Assembly (NCBI GenBank): GCA_033032175.1
Contig: CM065328.1
Coordinates: forward strand, 11,408,690 to 11,472,689
Direction of reading: 5' to 3'
DNA: 64,000 nucleotides
Source of the DNA: Saturnia japonica
Taxonomy: Eukaryota; Arthropoda; Insecta; Lepidoptera; Saturniidae
Under the pieces are notes generated by a model. The model was not told the origin of the DNA. It made no database searches and saw only the letters and a list, made by a program, of their open reading frames with translations. Shown piece by piece: positions 55,691 to 64,000 of the stretch; position 1 is the first letter of the stretch, and each line of letters starts with the position of its first letter. The translations under genes and the position numbers were made by a program.

Positions 55691-57841
55691 TAGGCCCCGG
55701 CGGCTCGCCTTTTATCTTGTTTCCGGAGAGCGAGACGGAACGATGGCGTCTCTCTCTGTACTGCTCTCGCATTACCAAATATGGTCGTGGCCCGTTAACC
55801 GCGGTGACGCTTCGCGGCTTCACTATTGCTATCCCTATCTACGTTATTATTATTATTTGTATGCAATATCTAATAAAATGTTAATATTTCTAAACACACT
55901 TATTAAATTACAATAAAAACCGTTAACAATAAAACCACTAAGCAATAAAAACACTAATTTCAACATTATAGGTTGATAAACATTGTAAATACAGAGCGTT
56001 AAACATTACAACTTTAAAACGGCTTAAAACATGTTATTTGCACACTATTCGACGTTACAAACATTATAGAAACATATATAAGCAAGCTAATTAACCTATA
56101 CAACATAAAACATTACATATAACTCCTATAAGACACAAATTATTGACGACACATAAGTTACATACATTAAGTGACTATTTCTATGACATTGTAAACATTT
56201 TTATAACCTATTTATTATTCTTATATACCTACACGTTATAGTATCACATTCAAAACATTAGATTTATGATTGTTCATACAATTATTAATCCCTACAACTC
56301 ATATTTACAATTACAATTTTTTATCATCACGCTTAGGCCTATGCGTCGCTAACAATATTGTTAACACAAATCTGAAAAGTGGATCAAACAACGAACGATT
56401 TTTGAGAGATCGATCTTTTAGAACTCGATTTTTTGTGAGTCGATACATAAGGGTTTGATTCGAATCGATCTTTTACGGAATGAATTGCCATCCCTAGCAG
56501 CGGTGCGTTGTGTGAATATATCCAACCGAGGGGGACCCATTTTTAATATGATTTAAAATATAGATCTAAGGTCAACTCATATTGGAATGTTCAAAATTCT
56601 ATGAAACTGTACATTTTTTTCCTTTATAAAAAATTTCACTCATCATCATTTTACAAACCAGTTTCAAAGTTTCAGTCAATTCAACTGAAGAGCTATTTTA
56701 TAGCATTTTAATCGAACAAATGTTCGACGTGATTTTTTAAACTGATTTAACTTTTTTATTCATGAAATTATTGAAGTAAAACCAACACTAAATGTTAAGT
56801 GAACCATACCAGAATATATTAGTGAAAACCGTTTACAAATCGGTTATGCCGTTTCTGAGATTAGCGCGCACAAAGTTGGCAAACAGACAAAAATTCTAAC
56901 AATCATTGTTTTGGGTTCTCCTGCGTTGATAGAGACCCCCAATAATAGTTTTTCTCATATATCTTCTATGTACAGACATCGATCAGTTACGTTTTTATTA
57001 TATGTATAGATAGATAGAAGTTAAAATTATTATTTTAAAAATCAGTTCATACGAAAACGGCAAAGTTCCTCGGGGCGTGTGTTTTAAATAAAACACCGTT
57101 AGGGTTTGAGATAATTTTACGTTTCCAAATATATTTCATTTGAAACTTTCCAGCATAATAAACGGCCCAACAACCGTCTGAACTCATTAAGGTTGCCTTG
57201 TGCGATGGACGTACATTTTTTTTATCGTCAAAGCGACGCGATGGTGGCGTCCTCTTCTCTTTGTGCAGTTCACCGGCTGCCGATCAACTTTGCGTTTTTT
57301 TGCCACATCCACTGTAAGTAATTTAAATGTTTGGTCCAAGTGATAAATATTAACAAAAAGAGATCATTAAAATATTGACAATCAAGAAAAACATTTGAGA
57401 TTTTTAGGTTTTTGCGGGATCTTGATCTGTCGCTGTGGTTGTTATTTTAACTCATAATACATTTATTTAGCCCTATATTATATAATTTTGTCGGCGTTTT
57501 ATCTGATGCAGTTTTTTTATTGTGCATAATTGAAGTGAATTATAAATAATAACTAAGAACTAGCATTTTAATTTGTCATATATTTTTCATGAACAGTTAT
57601 TACAAGGGCACTGCCATCTTGAATTGGAAGTTTGAAGTTTATATTATTGTCATGAAATAAAAAGAGGAAGAAGATAGGTGCTTATGATTATTAAAGCCCC
57701 AGAAGGTGAAATATATTTATAATCCCTCGTCTGTCTCCGCTGTTATCCAAGCCAAGCCTTACCATTCAGTTTTACAGCTCAAGTTCATTGTATGATACGA
57801 GTTTAACTGAGTATTAATTTTTTTATCGTTACAGGTTTAGC
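55691..57841. other. AT-rich intergenic DNA
   Basis: 55960-56260 repeats an 'aacatta' motif irregularly about nine times. 56390-56470 has three 'tcgatc' or 'cgatttt' palindrome-like scraps. 57180-57310 is a GC-richer patch ending in a good donor-like 'actgtaagtaa'. No recognised protein, RNA or terminal repeats. Confidence 0.45.
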
Positions 57842-58090
57842 GTTGTGGCCACAATCTCACCTGATCTTAAGGGAAGACGTGGCCCAAGATGGTAGAACGC
57901 TAAGCCTAGTGGAAGACTGGCTCTCAAGAGCAGCTGCCGGAACATACCTATTGGTATTTGGCATTAGAAAAAGCCCTAATACCAAGCTATTTCATCACGA
58001 TGTTTTCCTTCACCGAAAGCTCAGGCTCTTTACAGGGATTCGAACTCGCCTCAACGTGCCAACTAAGCCATCATTGCTGCATGGTACAAG
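57842..58090 (+). repeat. SINE-like repeat (family S2), plus strand
   Basis: Counterpart of 19496-19820: 'gtggccacaatctcacctga' head, 'ggctctcaagagcagctgcc', 'gatgttttccttcaccgaaa', 'cagggattcgaactcgcctc'. The last is close to a tRNA box B. The 85-codon open frame across it is incidental. Confidence 0.6.
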
Positions 58091-58899
58091 AAAATTATAA
58101 TTTTGGGTTTTGTCTGTCTAAAGCTACCAGCTTATAACTTACGTTAAACGTCAATGCAAGAGTAAATCATCTCTCCAAACTTGGACAAAGTCCAGAGCAC
58201 GTACTGCGGTGGTATTTAGTTACATTGCAATGCACGGATGTCGGTCAAATGAAGTTTTGTAGGTTTCCTTCTTAAAACGCCCCCCTGCTCGAAGCTTGTT
58301 TTTTAGATTTCATGTGAAACTAAAAAACGATATTAAGTTTGATCTAATTTTGCAAGCACAGGCTTTATTACTGACCGTAAAAGAAAAGGTTCTATTTTTT
58401 TCTCTCGGACTTATTTTACCTACTTAAGTGAAATCTTCCACATATTGCTTTTATACAGATATGATACCTTTATCTTCTGATGCCAGGAGTTGTTTTTTTT
58501 TAAATAGATTTTGGCGTATGATCATTGTCTGATCTGATGTGTTAGTGACTATGTGGTCGTAAAAAAAGGGTTCCAGTTCCAGCTGCTTGCCGTACCTATA
58601 GTAAAGTCCAAGGAAAATAACTCTCAAGACAAAGATCTGTCGATAGAGGTACTTCTTCACGCTGTTCGGTCTGGAGTATCTAATTACAATCGGAGATCAC
58701 AATCTAACAGATGGGAATAAATATAGGGCGTTTTTTTACAAATTTTACAGTAATTCCGATGCAGACTGGAATTAAAATTTCCATTTCTTAAGTTGAAATT
58801 TCTACTTGAATTCACTTTTTTGAATGTGGTGTAAGTGGAATCGAATTACACCTTCAGCACTGAGACGCTCAAGCCAAACTCACCTGCATGTGATACACC
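58091..58899. other. Intergenic, nothing recognised
   Basis: AT-rich sequence between two repeats. The 69-codon minus-strand frame at 58451-58660 has no known motif. Confidence 0.4.
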
Positions 58900-59170
58900 A
58901 TACTGAGCAACAAACGAGGAAATGGTGATAGCGGGGTGGTAGGGCTGGGCAGCCCGACTGGGCCGTGACCATCATGCGTGTGGTGAAAAGTCTGTCATAG
59001 TGACTCGCTTTTGCATGTCACGTTTCAGGATCAGCCTGTGCATATTCAGTTAAATTAATGCAGGCCGACATGTGTATAGTGGCGCTCGTAGATGAATTAC
59101 GATCTCTCGGTGGTCGCTGTTGGGTTTGGATTGTACTATGCTTAGCATCAGGGACAGTACAGTAAATTTA
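58900..59170 (+). repeat. Family T2 repeat, longest copy
   Basis: Contains 'gatagcggggtggtagggct', 'ccgtgaccatcatgcgtgtg', 'gatctctcggtggtcgctgt' and 'ggattgtactatgcttagca'. It is the reference for the T2 tails embedded in the BEL LTRs and scattered through 14-28 kb. Confidence 0.55.
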
Positions 59171-59774
59171 CTGTGCTATTATAAAAAAATAATTATATTA
59201 CAAAAAATAAAAATCAGAAAAACAAGGGTTTTATGACACTTTTGTACATAATGTATTAATTATTATAAAGACAAAGCATTGTTATGTAGGAAACAGTTAA
59301 GATACGACTACAAACTATAGCAATGGTTCGGCTTCGTAAATCAATTGAATTATCCTCTGCGCCATTTCATTTCATGTTCTCTTATCTGCATTCCAAACGC
59401 TATGAACTAGGATGATGCGTCATTTGACCGAATATAAGGCGTGAAGTGTCATTTACCATTTAATAATCCTTCTCCATTCTGTATTCCATTTATAATCTGG
59501 ACTATATAATTTATACAACTTTACGTCACATAGACATATAAGAAGAAAATAAAAAACAATTGTCGAGTGTGCCAATTTTGGAAGATGCTTAAACATATGA
59601 ATCCTGTGTTTTGATTATTATTGAAATCGCTTTGCTTTTTGGACTGCACATCATCTACGATATTGGTGATGGGTTGCAGGTTAGTGCGCGCATTAGGTTC
59701 TTTGGGATTATTGATGGGCGGCGACCATCATTCTGGTGGGTACTAATTACACGTTCCCACCATAACAGGTCCAA
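59171..59774. other. Downstream flank of protease gene C
   Basis: AT-rich spacer holding the 3' UTR of gene C on the minus strand. No clear AATAAA close to the stop. The plus frame at 59611-59835 is incidental. Confidence 0.4.
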
Positions 59775-62700
59775 TCAATTTATATTCCTTAATATCCAGC
59801 CACGGAATTTGGCAACATCAGTGAACAGTACGTAATGGTTTGGATCGCAAATCGCTTCATCGGTTCTAGATACACTGGTAGAAACGATGCCGCGTACGTG
59901 CCACGCTCCCGTTGCGTTGGCAGCGGTATCGCCGGTTACATCTGGTACGAAAATCATGAAACCTCCTCCACTGTCTCCGTTACAGGCTGAAGTTCCTGGG
60001 AAAACAGAATTTTCTCTTTGTAGATTTATTATAATGTATTTTTATGTATTTGAGAACTGTGTTTATAGTGATATTTATTGGGATTTTTAACATAATCTAA
60101 TGGTTAAAGATCTTTATATCATGATTTACTAAAACTAAATATGCAACTCGTTTAAGAAATCTAATTTTCATTGTGAGATGTAATAAGCATTACTTAATTT
60201 ATGCTTATGTATCTAACATTTCTGCTAGACGGTTTCTTGGATGGTTACATGGTTATAACCGCGAATTCCCAATCATTGCAATCTAGTTGAGTCTATTACG
60301 CCAACCATACGCTCAGTTTCCATATATTGGATGTAGGCATCTAGTTGGGGATGATGGTTAGATCTATCTAGATGGTTATTTCTACTCCGGTTTCTACTTG
60401 TGCGTTTCAATTACCACAAAGCTTATTACCAGGCTTTCACTTCAAGTAAACGTTTCGGAATTGGTAATCGTATTACAGGTTCTTGACTGCCTCGTTAGCC
60501 TAGTGGTCGTTAGCGCGACTACTATGAGCGAGGTCCTGGGTTCAAATCCCAGGTCATCATCATCATTTCAGCCGCAGGACGTCCACTGCTGAACATAGGC
60601 CTCTCCCATAGATCTCCAGAGCGACCGATCTTGTGCGGCCTGCACCCAACGGCTCCCAGCGACCTTTATTATGTCGTCTTTCCATCTAGTGGAGGGCCGT
60701 CCTACGCTGCGCTTTCCGGTGCGTGGTCTACACTCGAGAACATTTCTGTCCCAACGGCCGTCAGTTCTCCGAACTATGTGCCCCGCCCACTGCCACTTCA
60801 ACTTGCTAATCCTTTTGGCTATGTCGGTTACCTTAGTTTGTCTACGGATCTCCTCATTTCTGATTCGATCTCGTAGAGAAACACCAAGCATATCCCTCTC
60901 CATAGCTCGCTGAGCGACCTTGAGCTTTCTTATGAGGCCCACAGTGAGCGACCACGTCTCTGTGCCGTATGTCATCACTGGCAACACACACTGGTTAAAG
61001 ACTTTCGTCTTGAGGCACTGGTCAATCCCAGGTCAAGCAAAGTGTTATTGGGTTTTCCTATGAAATTCTCAGTAGCAGCTCCGAGTTTGGTTTCGTGCCC
61101 GATTATACCATTTCCATTTCTTTATTTTCTCTATGGCAGCTCCTGTGAAAACTTGAACGAGCGTCTTTTTTACATTATGTATGCATTATTTTATAAAAAT
61201 ATGAAGTTTACACACGTACAAGGTTATACCAGAGTCGGAGAAACTGATAGTGATGGAGCTATATCGACAAACGTAACACGATAACAGACCCGATATTTTT
61301 TTTTTAAATGTAAGATACTAAACTACTGCCGGATACTTTTGTACAAATTTATTAACTAATATTATATTTCATTACAGGATGTTACACGTATTAATTCTTG
61401 ATTGATAATGCCATCTTCTTCAAAATTTTCGATGCTGTTGTAAAATAAGTAGGTATAGGTAGGTACTCGACAATGAAACGAAATAATTATAACGATAGGT
61501 AATCTTTATTTATTTATTTTAATCAAAATCTGATGAATCGTCACTGTCACGATATATGCGATCGATATCATTTCTTATTTGGTCATAACACTACAACTAT
61601 CAAATTAGAACTGTCATGGAATAAATAAAGAAATAGAAATAGTATAATGGCAATAGGTTCGCCCCCTATTACATGGGATCTAAAAACATACTCGACGAAT
61701 TGTGGCTGTACATTAGTACACCTCTGCCTAACCCTTCGGGGAATACAGGCTTGATGGTATGCTTTATGTTTATTACAGGTTCTTATGTACTATATTTTGT
61801 CATATAATCCACGAAGAATACTAGATTTTTACTTTAATAGTCAATAAAACATGTCATGTCTTTTACTGACATGAAATGTATTAGTGTTGTGTTCTTACCG
61901 TTTCTTGTACCAGCGCAAAATTTTTGTGCATTTAACAGCCTTGAGAAAAATAGTGGGTTACTTTTGATACAAGTTAATTCGGAAACTTTAGGCATTTTTG
62001 CTTGTTGAAGTTGGAGTGAGACTTGATTCGTTTGATCAAATCCCCAACCAACGACCTGAAATAAATTTATTTACATAGTAAGATTGAGTAATTAAATCAT
62101 CACAATGTCCGTAAGATCTCGTAAATTTGACTGGCTTTGTTAGCGAACGTTTTTAAATCAGCTTTTTTTTCTCTTGACTGAAAAACTGTTCTTCGACTAT
62201 GCTGTTTTATCTAACGAGGTTTAATACAGTTACATTAACTAACTGACTTTAACCAAGCAATATTGGCAAAGTATAACTCACCATTCCGAAAATGCCGGGA
62301 TGAGGTATTTTTTTATAAGCGTTGGCATGCCACAAGCATGCTGGTTGTACGTAATCAGTAAAGATAGCTTCGGCCTTTAGTTTAAGTAAGGCTATGTCAT
62401 TGTTAAGAATCTGGTGTTCATACTGTTCATGTACTTTTATTTCTTGAACCTGGGAAAGCAATGATAAGTGCTGCTAAGAAAACAAAGAAAATCATGCTTT
62501 AGTTTTCTAAATACTGCGTTCTAACTTGATTCTTAGAAGATAAATTCAATCAATGACTGATCAGAAATAGGACTTAACTCTAGTTGGTGACTAATTTGTT
62601 TTACTTGACCAAGGTCTGGAGTAACTTAAATCAGTACCCTTTAAAAAAAAATTGATTTGTACTATGTACTTCATAATAACTCAACACACCTATAAAGAAC

Positions 62701-63295
62701 TCACGGAATCTTGGTGTATTGGTGGTAAGCATACATTAATTATAAATGTCTCTGGCTTGATCTTCGTAAAACGTGAATTTTTATGTAATAAACATGATTA
62801 ACAAATCAATGCCTGGTTTTAATACTTATCAGTATATTAGTTGTTTAGTTACAATAATACAAGCTTTGCTTAGTTTGGAATTATATGCTCATGTGTAAAA
62901 TTGTGCCCATATTCTGTGACCATTGATGAAATGTCAGTTTTTTACAAGTTTGTACTAGGTTTACTACTTGTATAGTAACGACAATTTGTTAAGCTACTAT
63001 AAAATTATGTATTAATTAACTAATAATAATAATTGCCTAATACTTGTATTATTAGTAAACTAATTGTTATTTCGGAAACTACACTAAAAATTTGGATAAA
63101 GTTTCTGTTACGTTTTATTTTCCAGGTTTATCTAAATAGGTGTTTTCTTTTTGTAAGTCACCAATCATGTGAAATAGTCACATACCTTTCTCTCTTGAGG
63201 ATCAATATCACCTCCAATCAGGTTATATTTACCAAGAATAATGCTCAAAGAACTTGTGCTTCTTGGAACACCTCGAATAGTTACACAATGTGCAG
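59775..63295 (-). CDS. Serine protease gene C, last four exons (gene continues off window)
   Basis: Exons on the minus strand: 63295-63186 (110 nt), 62449-62282 (168), 62055-61899 (157), 59995-59775 (221). Lengths, phases and GT-AG sites match gene A exons 4-7 exactly and the frame is open. They encode His (AAHCVTIRG), Asp ([10 protein letters not shown]) and Ser ([10 protein letters not shown]) of the triad and end [10 protein letters not shown]. The last exon differs from A at about five residues of 73. The pocket-base Ser is kept. Exons 1-3, with signal peptide and GD_N-like domain, should lie right of 64000, judging from spacing in B. A functional paralogue is likely, but the missing 5' half cannot be checked. 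Function as for gene A. Confidence 0.82.
60557..61023 (-). mobile_element. 5'-truncated RTE-like LINE inside the SINE
   Basis: The minus-strand frame 60568-60987 encodes the C-terminal end of an RTE-like reverse transcriptase: [89 protein letters not shown] short ATG-repeat tail (on the minus strand) lies at 60557-60565, the typical RTE ending. A 12-bp target duplication 'aatcccaggtca' (60545-60556, 61024-61035) splits the SINE box B. Frame intact but only ~140 codons. Confidence 0.85.
61106..61646. mobile_element. Long member of the 36-bp-TIR MITE family, inside the SINE
   Basis: Left end 'taccatttccatttctttat', right end 'taaagaaatagaaatagta'; flanked by TA. About 541 bp, with extra internal sequence compared with the 218-bp copy at 44932-45149. 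Shared internal blocks are 'agctcctgtgaaaacttgaa', 'aatctgatgaatcgtcact' and 'atcaaattagaactgtcat'. Inserted in the SINE after 'gtgcccga'. Confidence 0.8.
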
Positions 63296-64000
63296 CTAAA
63301 AGTTAAAGAATTACGTAGTTTTAGGGTTGAGCCCGGTTATTTAAATAAATAAAAGTTCTTGTTCAATAAGTCATTATTATATCACTCAATTACAAGTTAT
63401 ATAATTATTACATTAAATATCAACAAACTTAGGTGGGTCTACATGGACGTCTCTAACCGGACTGTCCTGTCTTACGTTAATGTGGAACGTGCACTTTATA
63501 GATGAGCATGGGTGTGTGTCCCTACATAGTGTTCAAAAGCGGAACCAAACTTTTATTGTTGCCACAGTAAATATCTTGGCATAAAGTCTAATGTACGATG
63601 CGTTTTTAGGTATTTCCTATATTAAGACATAACTAAGGTTCGTCCTTAAAATATTCAAGTAAATAAAGTGATATGTAACTGCATCTAATTTCCAAAATAT
63701 CACAAACTAAAAACTAGATAACTTCTTTAAATACTTTTTCACAAAAATGAATAGAGCCAAGGTCTTAGTAACAGACTCAAAAGATAAACGCCGTATCAGT
63801 GTATAAATACATAAAATACTGACTATAATTTTTGTTGTTTATAAAAACTTACTGCCACTTTTATCGAAATGAATCACTAAATCAGCATTTTCTCGCAAAT
63901 ATGATTTTGTCGGTTATCTAATTCTCAGTCTACGGCAGCTAAATATTCTTTTTGTGGAAAGAAATGTTATAATGGCATACATTACCTATTTTTAAAGAAG
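63296..64000. other. Start of intron 3 of gene C and right window edge
   Basis: By comparison with A and B, exon 3 of gene C should begin just beyond 64000. No exon-3-like sequence is seen here. A donor-like 'ggcagtaagt' near 63850 on the minus strand follows an ENADLVIHFDKSG frame but is not supported (see rejected items). Confidence 0.45.

Larger units (their letters stand above)
60471..61784 (+). mobile_element. SINE interrupted by two later insertions (intron 6 of gene C)
   Basis: The same family as 20185-20472. Head 60485-60556 (tRNA-like boxes A and B), middle 61036-61105, tail 61648-61770, with an RTE fragment and a MITE between the pieces. Target duplication 'tattacaggttctt' at 60471-60484 and 61771-61784. 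Gene A intron 6 reads 'gtttgatgttcttaagtac' near 30868, the matching empty site. Confidence 0.88.

Noticed and set aside
60487..60556. Second tRNA-like gene
   Set aside because: Same SINE family, interrupted in box B by an RTE fragment.
63840..63910. Possible exon of gene C ending at a 'ggcagtaagt' donor on the minus strand, with frame ENADLVIHFDKSG resembling the FD motif of the GD_N region
   Set aside because: A TAA lies just upstream in that frame, no acceptor fits, and it sits where intron 3 is expected from copies A and B.
1..64000. CRISPR arrays, bacterial operons, riboswitches or rRNA
   Set aside because: No spaced direct repeats, no Shine-Dalgarno-organised gene clusters and no rRNA-like sequence; introns and poly-A retroelements show a eukaryotic nuclear genome.

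Overview
The window looks like a repeat-rich nuclear chromosome segment from an insect, most likely a moth or butterfly (Lepidoptera). The evidence is AT-rich DNA, GT-AG introns, BEL/Pao, Jockey-like, R1-like, RTE-like, CR1-like and mariner/rosa elements, tRNA-headed SINEs with tetranucleotide tails, and a chymotrypsin-fold protease family of a style known from lepidopteran haemolymph proteins. There are no bacterial operons, CRISPR arrays or rRNA genes.

Layout. 1-2102: small repeat fragments. 2103-12995: a BEL/Pao LTR retrotransposon on the minus strand, with ~2.5 kb LTRs, one in-frame stop in gag and a 3' deletion that fuses the integrase reading frame to the start of the 3' LTR. 12996-14184: an R1-like endonuclease fragment fused to a truncated mariner. 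14.2-26 kb: a graveyard of LINE 3' ends (RTE-, CR1- and Jockey-like), a SINE with a perfect 15-bp target duplication, and a near full-length dead mariner (24757-26050). 26-30.1 kb: mostly unique AT-rich DNA with one fold-back palindrome.

Host genes. 30.1-63.3 kb carries a tandem family of secreted serine-protease genes on the minus strand. Gene A (30109-37089, seven coding exons, 448 aa) is complete, with signal peptide, GD_N-like domain and full His/Asp/Ser triad. Gene B (41380-44124) is a decayed partial copy. Gene C (59775-63295) shows its last four exons intact and runs off the right edge. Exon lengths and phases are identical between copies where they can be compared. A full-length rosa (DD41D) transposon sits in intron 3 of A, and B keeps the empty site. 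A SINE, itself broken by an RTE tail and a MITE, sits in the last intron of C, and A keeps that empty site.

45-56 kb between B and C holds a MITE, a diverged relative of part of the BEL LTR, and a Jockey-like LINE with two intact overlapping ORFs (46917-52829). That LINE has inserted, with a 12-bp target duplication, into an older copy of its own family; another truncated copy follows at 54310-55690.

No wholly unfamiliar multi-gene system was found. The notable points are the protease cluster, whose history can be read from shared and private insertions, the composite LTR, and the probably recent Jockey-like element with an apparent downstream promoter element.
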